6,207 bases of DNA from Actinomycetes bacterium (GTDB lineage: Bacteria; Actinomycetota; Actinomycetes; Actinomycetales; Cellulomonadaceae). The position numbers and the translations under genes are program-made. Below the pieces are notes generated by a model that worked only from the letters and a program-made list of their open reading frames with translations, had not been told where the DNA came from and did no database searches. This document shows, piece by piece, positions 1 to 4,965 of this stretch. Position 1 is the stretch's first letter. The number at the start of each line of letters is the position of its first letter. The stretch covers positions 1-6,207 of the forward strand of contig JAEXPS010000237.1 of the NCBI GenBank assembly GCA_023438885.1. The letters are read 5' to 3'.

Positions 1-18
1 TGGTCGCTCTGGCGACCA
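1..18 (-). terminator. Candidate hairpin terminator after the response regulator
   Basis: A perfect 7-bp inverted repeat (TGGTCGC at 1-7, GCGACCA at 12-18) encloses a 4-base loop. On the minus strand it lies 53 nt beyond the stop codon of the response-regulator gene, where a transcript end would be expected. Bases after the hairpin in the minus direction are outside the window, so a U-tract cannot be checked. Actinobacterial terminators often lack a U-tract. Positions 19-71 show no gene. Confidence 0.4.
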
Positions 19-71
19 CATCCTCGGACGTTGCGAAAGGGGTGGGGAGGAGCGAGAGGGTGGGCGGCCGG

Positions 72-773
72 TCAGTGGCCGGGCTCGGCCCGCCAGCCGC
101 TGTGCTTGCGAGCGGCGACCCAGGCCGCCACCTGCGTGCGGCGCTGCAGGCCCATCTTCGCCAGCAGCGAGGTGATGTGGTTCTTGATCGTCTTCTCCGC
201 CACGCCGAGCCGCTCGGCGATCTGGCGGTTGGACAGACCCTCGCCGATGAGGTCGAGCACCCGCAGCTCGCTCGGCGTCAGGTTCTCGGTGGGGTCCTCG
301 TGGCCGGCGCGGCGACGGGTGACCGTGCGCTCGTCCAGCAGCGTGCGGCCGGCGGCGACGGCACGGATCACGTCGGTGATCTCCGCCCCGCGCACGGACT
401 TGAGCAGGTAGGCGGCAGCACCGGCGTCGAGGGCCGCGGCCACGGCGTCGTCGTCGTCGAAGCTCGTCAGCACGATCGCCTTGGCGGACGGCAGCGTCTC
501 GCGCACCGAGCGCATCAGGTCGATGCCCGTGCCGTCGGGCAGCTGGAGGTCCACGAGGAGCACCTGGGGTCGCACCAGCGTGGCTCGTCGCACGCCGTCG
601 GCCACCGAGCCCGCCTCCGCAACGACGGTCATGCCGTCGGTGCGCTCGACGACCTCGGCAATGCCGCGACGCACCACCTCGTGGTCGTCCACGATCATCA
701 CGCTGATGGGCTTGAGGCGATCCGCGCCTGGGACACCGGAAGTCACCGTGGCATCGTAGCGATACGTGACCAT
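72..773 (-). CDS. NarL/FixJ-family response regulator, DevR/DosR-like
   Basis: This 233-residue two-component response regulator should be phosphorylated by a histidine kinase and then bind DNA as a dimer. The receiver domain covers about residues 24-140: acidic pair D29/D30 in the stretch VDDHEVVRRG, phospho-acceptor D75 (in LVDLQLPDG), switch residue T103 (LTS) and K125. A LuxR-type helix-turn-helix covers about 163-222 (LTPSELRVLDLIGEGLSNRQ, then a recognition helix with EKTIKNH). From memory, several stretches closely match mycobacterial DevR/DosR (VDDHEVVRRG, EAGSV, LPDG-GI, GR-LLD, EKT-KN, LLAKMG-RRTQ). That supports the subfamily but does not prove a hypoxia/NO role. I chose the ATG at 773 because a weak GGACAGGA element precedes it and further extension runs into mutM. 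GTG codons at residues 10 and 25 are alternatives with no visible ribosome-binding site. It lies 32 nt after mutM and could be co-transcribed with it. No partner kinase is in the window. Confidence 0.93.
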   Translation of the reverse strand: MVTYRYDATVTSGVPGADRLKPISVMIVDDHEVVRRGIAEVVERTDGMTVVAEAGSVADGVRRATLVRPQVLLVDLQLPDGTGIDLMRSVRETLPSAKAIVLTSFDDDDAVAAALDAGAAAYLLKSVRGAEITDVIRAVAAGRTLLDERTVTRRRAGHEDPTENLTPSELRVLDLIGEGLSNRQIAERLGVAEKTIKNHITSLLAKMGLQRRTQVAAWVAARKHSGWRAEPGH

Positions 774-805
774 CGTCCTGTCCCGAACACGGTCGGCGAG
801 ATTCC

Positions 806-1726
806 TCACCGTCCCGGGCGGGCCGGCTCGACGCCCCTGCGGGGCCGGGGCTGGCATCGCGGGCAGGAGTACGACGAGCGGTTCATGAACGACTCCCGGC
901 GGATCGGAGCGCCGCACCGCGGGCACGGCAGTCCCTCCTTGCCGTAGACGGCCAGCTCCCGCGAGAACCAGCCGGAGTCACCGTTGACGTCCACGTAGAG
1001 CGCGTCGAAGCTGGTGCCGCCGGCCGCCAGGGACTCACGGAGCACCTGCGCAGCACCCGCCAGCACCCGGACGGCCTCGACCGGCCGCAGCGCGCCGGTG
1101 GGCCGGGCGCCGTGCAAGCGGGCGCGCCACAGGCCCTCGTCGGCGTAGATGTTCCCGACGCCGGAGACGAACGTCTGGTCGAGCAGCACCCGCTTGACCC
1201 GGGTGTTCCGGCGCCGCATCGCCGCGGCGAGCGCGCCCACGTCGAGCGACGGGTCGAGCAGGTCGCGGGCGATGTGCGCCACCGGCTCCGGAACCGCCGG
1301 CAGGTCGGAGCCGAGCCCGCCCGGCAGGCCGTCGGCGGTCGGCACCAGCTCCGGCACGCCGAGGTACCCGAAGGTGCGCTGGTCGACGAAGTCCAGGCAC
1401 GAGCCGTCGTCGAGCCGCAGCCGCACCCGCAGATGGGTGGCCGCCGGCTGGTCGTGCCCCGCGGGGCGCACCAGGAGCTGCCCGCTCATCCCGAGGTGGA
1501 CCAGCAGCGCGTCCGACGGCTCGTCGAGCAGCAGCCAGCAGAACTTGCCGCGGCGCACGGCGGCCGTGAAGGTGCGGCCGGTCAGGCGCCCGGCGACGTC
1601 GGCCGCGCCTCCGGCCTGCCGCCGGACCGAGCGCGCCCCGTGGACCTCGACGCCGGCCACCGTGCGGCCCAGCACGTGGCGCGCCAGCCCGGCCCGGACG
1701 GTCTCGACCTCGGGGAGCTCCGGCAC
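806..1726 (-). CDS. mutM: Formamidopyrimidine-DNA glycosylase (Fpg/MutM)
   Basis: This bifunctional base-excision repair enzyme removes 8-oxoguanine and formamidopyrimidines and cleaves the abasic site by beta/delta elimination. At 306 residues it is slightly longer than the usual ~270-290. The N-terminus PELPEVETV supplies the catalytic proline (residue 2, exposed after Met removal) and the adjacent E3. K61 (RRGKF), H77 (VHLGMSG), R117 (DQRTFG) and N192 (GVGNIYADE, the helix-two-turn-helix) match family landmarks. The C-terminal zinc finger has C268, C271, C288 and C291, with the conserved finger arginine at R283 ([12 protein letters not shown]). About 15 extra, Arg/Pro-rich residues follow the finger. 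The start is GTG, fixed by the invariant PELPE; no clear Shine-Dalgarno is visible. It starts 6 nt after the rnc stop, suggesting translational coupling. All catalytic and zinc residues are present, so it should be active. Confidence 0.98.
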   Translation of the reverse strand: MPELPEVETVRAGLARHVLGRTVAGVEVHGARSVRRQAGGAADVAGRLTGRTFTAAVRRGKFCWLLLDEPSDALLVHLGMSGQLLVRPAGHDQPAATHLRVRLRLDDGSCLDFVDQRTFGYLGVPELVPTADGLPGGLGSDLPAVPEPVAHIARDLLDPSLDVGALAAAMRRRNTRVKRVLLDQTFVSGVGNIYADEGLWRARLHGARPTGALRPVEAVRVLAGAAQVLRESLAAGGTSFDALYVDVNGDSGWFSRELAVYGKEGLPCPRCGAPIRRESFMNRSSYSCPRCQPRPRRGVEPARPGR

Positions 1727-1732
1727 CGCCGG

Positions 1733-2461
1733 TCAGCCGAGGGTGGTGTCGGCCGCGGCGTCGTCGCCGGCGGTCTGGGCGAGCGTCGCGAGCGAGGCGT
1801 AGGCGGCTTCGGCGGCCTCCTGCTCGGCGATCTTCTTCGCGCTGCCGGTGCCGGTGCCGCGCACCTCACCTGCCACCACGACGCTCGCCGTGAACTGCCG
1901 CGCGTGGTCGGGGCCCTCGCCCGTGACGACGTACTGCGGAACGCCCAGGCCGAGCGAGGCGACGATCTCCTGCAGGGACGTCTTCCAGTCGAGGCCCGCG
2001 CCCAGGTCGGTCGCCCGCTCGAGGGTGGCACCGACGAGCCGGTCGACGACCTCGCGCGCCACCTCGAGCCCGTGCGTCAGGTAGACGGCACCGATGAGCG
2101 CCTCGAGCGTGTCGGAGAGGATCGAGTCCTTGTCGCGACCGCCGGTGGCCAGCTCCCCCTTGCCGAGCAGCACGTACGGGCCGAGGCCGAGCTCGCGCGC
2201 GACGCCCGCGAGCGCCCGCTGCGAGACGGTGGCCGCGCGCATGCGGGCCAGGTCGCCCTCGGGGTGGTCGGGCTGGCTGCGGTACAGGCGCTCGGTGACC
2301 ACGAGGCCGAGCACGGTGTCGCCGAGGAACTCCAACCGCTCGTTGGTCGGGATGCCCCCGGCCTCATGGGCGAAGCTGCGATGGGTGAGAGACAGCACGA
2401 GAAGCTCGGGGTCCAGGTGGACACCGAGCTTCTCGAGGAGCCGGGTGGGCGCGGTGCTCAC
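1733..2461 (-). CDS. rnc: Ribonuclease III
   Basis: This double-strand-specific endoribonuclease processes the 16S and 23S rRNA precursors and structured mRNAs; it works as a dimer with Mg2+. The 242-residue product has the usual length. The endonuclease domain (about 5-150) carries the signature NERLEFLGD at 40-48, with E41, E44 and D48, plus E68 (EGDLARMRA) and D117/E120 (SDTLEALIGAVYL) as metal ligands. The dsRNA-binding domain occupies about 158-228, from DWKTSLQE to KKIAEQEAAEAAYASL. The reading frame stays open upstream through rpmF, but homology begins near residue 5. I therefore take the GTG at 2459-2461, preceded by GGTGA, which matches part of the extended ribosome-binding consensus. 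It starts 17 nt after rpmF and ends 6 nt before mutM. The DUF177-rpmF-rnc-mutM order is typical of actinobacteria. Confidence 0.97.
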   Translation of the reverse strand: MSTAPTRLLEKLGVHLDPELLVLSLTHRSFAHEAGGIPTNERLEFLGDTVLGLVVTERLYRSQPDHPEGDLARMRAATVSQRALAGVARELGLGPYVLLGKGELATGGRDKDSILSDTLEALIGAVYLTHGLEVAREVVDRLVGATLERATDLGAGLDWKTSLQEIVASLGLGVPQYVVTGEGPDHARQFTASVVVAGEVRGTGTGSAKKIAEQEAAEAAYASLATLAQTAGDDAAADTTLG

Positions 2462-2478
2462 GAGGTCACCGCGGCGCG

Positions 2479-2676
2479 TCAGGCGTTCTCGTGCTCGCTG
2501 CGGATCGCGGCGTCGTACATGCGCTCGCCGTACACGCCGCACGACGGGCAGGCCATGTGCGGCTGCTTCGGCGACTTGCAGCGGGGGCAGGTGGTGAGCG
2601 TCACGGCAGTGGTCTTCCACTGCGAACGGCGCGCACGGGTGTTGCTGCGCGACATCCTGCGCTTGGGAACAGCCAC
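2479..2676 (-). CDS. rpmF: 50S ribosomal protein L32 (bL32), zinc-binding form
   Basis: This small protein of the large ribosomal subunit has 65 residues, close to the usual size. The N-terminus [20 protein letters not shown] is the basic rRNA-binding tail. Four cysteines, C30, C33, C43 and C46 (CPRC and CPSC), form a zinc ribbon, so this is the zinc-containing (C+) paralogue, not the cysteine-free form that many actinobacteria make when zinc is short. The start is GTG, fixed by the invariant AVPKR. The purine-rich sequence GAAAGAGAG lies inside the last codons of the DUF177 gene, only 2 nt separate the two genes, and translation is probably coupled. Pairing with DUF177/YceD is conserved across bacteria, including E. 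coli. Confidence 0.98.
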   Translation of the reverse strand: MAVPKRRMSRSNTRARRSQWKTTAVTLTTCPRCKSPKQPHMACPSCGVYGERMYDAAIRSEHENA

Positions 2677-2678
2677 GG

Positions 2679-3251
2679 CTAGCTCTCTTTCGTCTCGTCG
2701 TCACCGGACAGACCGCGAAGGGCGGCCCACCGGGGGTCAAGCGTCTCATGCGTATGCGCCGGGTCGTCCGCCAGCCTGGCCCCGCACTCGGGGCACAGAC
2801 CCGGGCAGTCGGGCCGGCACACGGGCTGGAACGGCAGCGTCGGCAGCACCGCGTCCCGCAGCGCGGGCTCGAGATCGATCAGATCGCCGTCGAGCTCGCG
2901 CAGGTCTTCGGCCTCCTCGTCACCGTCCTCCACCGCGACGGCCGCGCGCTCGGGGTACACGAACAGCTCGGAGAAGCTGACGTCGACGTCCGACGTCACC
3001 TCGTCCAGGCAGCGCACGCACTCCCCGACCGCCAGCCCCCGGACGGTGCCGGTGACCAGGACCCCCTCCATCACCGCCTCGAGCCTCAGGTCGAGCTCGA
3101 GATCGTCTCCGGAGGGAACGCCGATGACCGCATTGCCGAACTCGGCGGGGGCACCCACCACGCGGCGCTCGGTTCGCATCGATCCTGGACGTCGACCGAG
3201 CTCGTGGGTGTCGAGCACGAACGGCGAGCGGGGATCGAGGTGGCGCTGCAC
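2679..3251 (-). CDS. DUF177/YceD family protein, 23S rRNA accumulation factor
   Basis: The YceD/DUF177 family is linked genetically to rpmF and, in E. coli and plants, is required for normal 23S rRNA accumulation; the biochemical activity is unclear. The 190-residue product opens with [20 protein letters not shown], typical of actinobacterial members. It contains ECVRCLD (C78, C81) and, after an acidic stretch at about 107-130, the C-terminal block with C145, C149, C153 and C156 ([13 protein letters not shown]). These cysteines could bind zinc, which is an inference. An ATG 30 nt upstream (3281) would add ten residues, but it has no ribosome-binding site, whereas the GTG at 3249-3251 has GAGGAG at an 8-nt spacing and gives the family-typical start. 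The stop codon is 2 nt from rpmF. Confidence 0.95.
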   Translation of the reverse strand: MQRHLDPRSPFVLDTHELGRRPGSMRTERRVVGAPAEFGNAVIGVPSGDDLELDLRLEAVMEGVLVTGTVRGLAVGECVRCLDEVTSDVDVSFSELFVYPERAAVAVEDGDEEAEDLRELDGDLIDLEPALRDAVLPTLPFQPVCRPDCPGLCPECGARLADDPAHTHETLDPRWAALRGLSGDDETKES

Positions 3252-3259
3252 GGCGGTGT

Positions 3260-3265
3260 CTCCTC
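3260..3265 (-). promoter_or_regulatory. Ribosome-binding site that sets the DUF177 start
   Basis: GAGGAG on the minus strand lies 8 nt before the GTG at 3249-3251. It is the strongest Shine-Dalgarno match in the region and lies inside the alternative longer frame that begins at ATG 3281. This decides in favour of the shorter protein. Confidence 0.75.
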
Positions 3266-3306
3266 GTCGACCTCGGCCCATGCCACACCGGCTGGACCAG
3301 CGGATG

Positions 3307-3334
3307 AGTCTACGGCACGGCCTCGTCGGCCCAA
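3307..3334 (-). promoter_or_regulatory. Candidate promoter for the DUF177-rpmF-rnc-mutM cluster
   Basis: In the 93-nt gap between the SepIVA-like gene and DUF177, the minus strand reads TAGACT (3307-3312), a good actinobacterial -10 box of the TAnnnT type. A weak -35-like TTGGGC (3329-3334) lies 16 nt upstream. Transcription would begin near 3300, leaving a leader of about 50 nt that includes the GAGGAG site. The -35 match is only three of six bases, so the call rests mainly on the -10 box and its position. Confidence 0.45.
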
Positions 3335-3344
3335 AACCGCCCGG

Positions 3345-3830
3345 TCACTCGTCGAGGCCGAGCCGCCCCGCGAGCTTGGCGCGACCGGCCTGGACCTGCG
3401 CCAGCACCTTCCCGAGGTCGATCTCGAAGTCCGCCAGGCGGCGGTCGCAGTAGTCGTCGGCGTCCCGGCGCAGCGCCTCCGCCTGCGCCTGGCCGTCCGC
3501 GACGATCTGGGCCGACTTCTCGCGCGCCGCCACGGTGACCGCCTCGGCCTCGACGAGACGGTCCGCCTCGGCCCGGGCCTTCTCGACGATCGCCGCGGCC
3601 TCGGCGCGGGCCGCCTCCCGCGCACTGTCGGCGTCGGCGAGCAGGGCGTCGGCCTGGGTCAGCTGGCCGGGCAGGGCGTCACGCGCCTGGTCGATCAGGT
3701 CGAGGATCTCCGCCCTGTTGACCAGCACGGACGACGACATGGGCATCGACCGCGCGGATCCGACCGCCATCGCCAGCGCCTCGAGGATGCCTTGCACACC
3801 GTCGGTGCGCTCGTCGTCCTGCTCGGTCAT
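3345..3830 (-). CDS. SepIVA-like (DivIVA-related) coiled-coil protein
   Basis: The 161-residue protein is acidic to mixed in charge, with no signal peptide or membrane segment. Residues 11-58 (GILEALAMAV, ARSMPMSSSVLVNRAEILDL and IDQARDALPGQL) resemble from memory the N-terminus of Rv2927c/MSMEG_2416, named SepIVA, a mycobacterial septation factor. Residues 58-122 are Ala/Glu/Arg-rich and predicted by eye to form a coiled coil. Residues 123-156 (DADDYCDRRLADFE and following) match the SepIVA C-terminus. Mycobacterial SepIVA is about 245 residues, so this copy lacks roughly 80 residues of the central coil while keeping both ends. The gene neighbourhood (before DUF177 and rnc) is the same as in mycobacteria. 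The start ATG overlaps the coaD stop by 4 nt and is preceded by GGGAAGGGG at a 6-nt spacing (3837-3845). Automatic pipelines might label it an ATP synthase subunit B-like or hypothetical protein because of the coil. Function in septum or pole organisation is inferred. Confidence 0.85.
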   Translation of the reverse strand: MTEQDDERTDGVQGILEALAMAVGSARSMPMSSSVLVNRAEILDLIDQARDALPGQLTQADALLADADSAREAARAEAAAIVEKARAEADRLVEAEAVTVAAREKSAQIVADGQAQAEALRRDADDYCDRRLADFEIDLGKVLAQVQAGRAKLAGRLGLDE

Positions 3831-4312
3831 CGAGATCCCCTTCCCATCGCCTCGTACACCGCGTCGGCCACACCCGGCGGCACCAGGTCGTCGATCGAGC
3901 CGCCGTGCCGGGCCACGTCCTTGACCAGTGACGACGCCACGTGGGCGAGCGCGCCGTCGCCGGGGACGAACACCGTCTCCACACCCGACAGGTGCCGGTT
4001 GAGCAACGCCATGCCGAGCTCCGCGTCGACATCGGCGCCGCCGCGCAGGCCCTTGACCACGGCGTTGGCGCGCTCCTGGCGCAGGAAGTCGGCCAGAAGC
4101 CCGTCCCAGCTCGCCACCCGCACCCCCGGCATCTCAGCCACCACGCGCTCCACCAGCGCCACCCTCTCGCCGACCGCCAGCAGGGGGCGCTTGGCGGCGT
4201 TGTGCGCGACGACGACGACGACCTCGTCGAACATCGAACGCGCGCGGCGGATGACGTCCAGGTGCCCGAGCGTGACGGGGTCGAACGACCCTGGGCAGAC
4301 CGCGAGGCTCAC
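3827..4312 (-). CDS. coaD: Phosphopantetheine adenylyltransferase (PPAT)
   Basis: This enzyme transfers AMP from ATP to 4'-phosphopantetheine, giving dephospho-CoA, the penultimate step of coenzyme A synthesis. The 161-residue length is normal. The nucleotidyltransferase signature GSFDPVTLGH spans 8-17 (TxGH at 14-17, with catalytic H17). K41/R42 and the block VVKGLR at 85-90 are present, and SSLVKDVARHGG at 127-138 matches the family's C-terminal motif. Several usually conserved residues around the nucleotide site differ: the common DFxYE is DVDAE (94-98), and the aromatic YSF/WSF before the serine triplet is LAH (122-124), with only two serines left. The GTG start at 4310-4312 gives the expected N-terminus. 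No strong Shine-Dalgarno is seen, but a -10-like box lies 6 nt upstream. Its stop overlaps the SepIVA-like start as ATGA. Confidence 0.96.
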   Translation of the reverse strand: MSLAVCPGSFDPVTLGHLDVIRRARSMFDEVVVVVAHNAAKRPLLAVGERVALVERVVAEMPGVRVASWDGLLADFLRQERANAVVKGLRGGADVDAELGMALLNRHLSGVETVFVPGDGALAHVASSLVKDVARHGGSIDDLVPPGVADAVYEAMGRGSR

Positions 4313-4318
4313 GCGGCC

Positions 4319-4324
4319 AACCTA
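4319..4324 (-). promoter_or_regulatory. Candidate -10 box for leaderless coaD transcription
   Basis: The minus strand reads TAGGTT, a TAnnnT box, followed by exactly 6 nt and then the coaD GTG. With usual -10 to start-site spacing, the first transcribed base would be at or next to the start codon, giving a leaderless mRNA, which is common in actinobacteria. The lack of a convincing ribosome-binding site for coaD agrees. No -35 box is recognisable in the GC-rich sequence upstream. Confidence 0.4.
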
Positions 4325-4343
4325 CGCCGCCCGCCCCTGCGTG

Positions 4344-4381
4344 GGCGTCGTCACCCGCCGAGCGCGGTGACGTCCGACGCC
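4344..4381 (-). terminator. Long bulged hairpin between rsmD and coaD
   Basis: On the plus strand, GGCGTCG (4344-4350) pairs with CGACGCC (4375-4381). The stem continues inward with TCACC (4351-4355) and GGTGA (4366-4370), leaving a 4-nt bulge (4371-4374) and a 10-nt loop. This 12-bp imperfect stem is the second hairpin met by transcripts leaving rsmD. No U-tract follows. It could be a terminator of the no-U type, an RNase III target or an attenuator. Confidence 0.45.
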
Positions 4382-4399
4382 GAGGGGCACATCCCTCGG
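4380..4399 (-). terminator. Hairpin 8 nt after the rsmD stop codon
   Basis: A perfect 7-bp stem (CCGAGGG at 4380-4386, CCCTCGG at 4393-4399) has a 6-nt loop and begins just downstream of the rsmD stop. It is GC-rich and has no U-tract. It shares two bases with the next hairpin, so both fully formed stems would just touch. Its position supports a transcript end, or pause, after rsmD. Confidence 0.5.
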
Positions 4400-4407
4400 G
4401 GGTGGGG

Positions 4408-4965
4408 TCAGGGGGCGGAAGGCTCGGCGAGCCAGAGGGTGGTCTCGCCGTAGCGGCGCTCGTCGAAGCGGTCCAGGCCGTCCGGCCAGGCGGGTTCGGG
4501 GCTCCTGCTCGAGCGTTCGACGACCACGACCGCACCCTCGTCGAGCCGCCCGACGAGCCCCGCGAGCACCGCCGCGAGCGCCGGCTCACCCACGTCGTAC
4601 GGCGGGTCCGCCAGCACCAGCCGCCACGGTGCGGGCGGGATGCGCTCGACGAACCGTTCCGCCTTGTCGCCCACCACGCTCACCCGCTGGGCGAGCCCGA
4701 GCGCGGCGGCGTTGCGCCGGCAGACGTCCGCGGCGGCACGCGATGCCTCGACGAGCGTGACGTGCGCGGCACCGCGGCTGACCGCCTCCAGGCCGAGGGC
4801 GCCGGACCCGGCGTACAGGTCCAGCACGCTGGCGCCCTCGACGACGTCCAGGTGCTCCAGCCGCGAGAACAGGGCCTCGCGCACGCGCTCGCTCGTCGGG
4901 CGCGTCCCTCGCGGCGGCACCTGGAGGGTGCGACCCCCGGCAGTGCCGGCGACGATCCTGGTCAT
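4408..4965 (-). CDS. rsmD: 16S rRNA (guanine(966)-N2)-methyltransferase
   Basis: This enzyme uses S-adenosylmethionine to methylate N2 of G966 in 16S rRNA during 30S assembly. The 185-residue product has the usual length. The N-terminus RIVAGTAGGRTLQVP followed by TRPTSERVREALFSRL is the family hallmark. The Rossmann-fold SAM-binding motif is VLDLYAGSGALGLEA (47-61), the acidic residue at the end of strand two is E73 (LVEAS), and the catalytic motif IV DPPY is at 120-123. The frame is open far upstream, but the ATG at 4963-4965 gives the family start. It overlaps the membrane-protein stop as ATGA and has GAAGG 7 nt before it. rsmD followed by coaD is a conserved actinobacterial pair, but here 95 nt with hairpins lie between them. 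Confidence 0.97.
   Translation of the reverse strand: MTRIVAGTAGGRTLQVPPRGTRPTSERVREALFSRLEHLDVVEGASVLDLYAGSGALGLEAVSRGAAHVTLVEASRAAADVCRRNAAALGLAQRVSVVGDKAERFVERIPPAPWRLVLADPPYDVGEPALAAVLAGLVGRLDEGAVVVVERSSRSPEPAWPDGLDRFDERRYGETTLWLAEPSAP

Noticed and set aside
795..810. Small hairpin (6 bp with one G-U pair) over the mutM stop codon
   Set aside because: Short, with a weak pair, and it overlaps coding sequence; such stems are frequent by chance at this GC content, so I do not call a terminator here.
774..926. N-terminal extension of the response regulator up to position 926
   Set aside because: The extra 51 residues would overlap the 3' end of mutM by about 120 nt, are Pro/Arg-rich and match no receiver domain; the ATG at 773 is sufficient.
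42..947. Plus-strand open frame opposite the response regulator
   Set aside because: His/Arg/Val-rich shadow of a convincing two-domain regulator; no family features.
2462..2749. N-terminal extension of RNase III through rpmF
   Set aside because: The frame is open only because of base composition. RNase III homology starts after the GTG at 2461 and rpmF occupies the DNA in another frame.
1112..2980. Very long plus-strand open frame (622 codons) opposite mutM, rnc and rpmF
   Set aside because: It runs across four well-supported genes on the other strand and across their gaps, has low-complexity Arg/Ala/Gly-rich composition and no recognisable domain. Very high GC removes stop codons and creates such shadows.
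2975..3000. Palindrome-like GACGTC repeats inside DUF177
   Set aside because: They come from alternating Asp/Val codons (GAC, GTC) and need no regulatory explanation.
2748..4370. Plus-strand open frame of 540 codons opposite DUF177, the SepIVA-like gene and coaD
   Set aside because: Same reasoning: it crosses several true genes and has no domain or ribosome-binding site; its composition follows the codons of the opposite strand.
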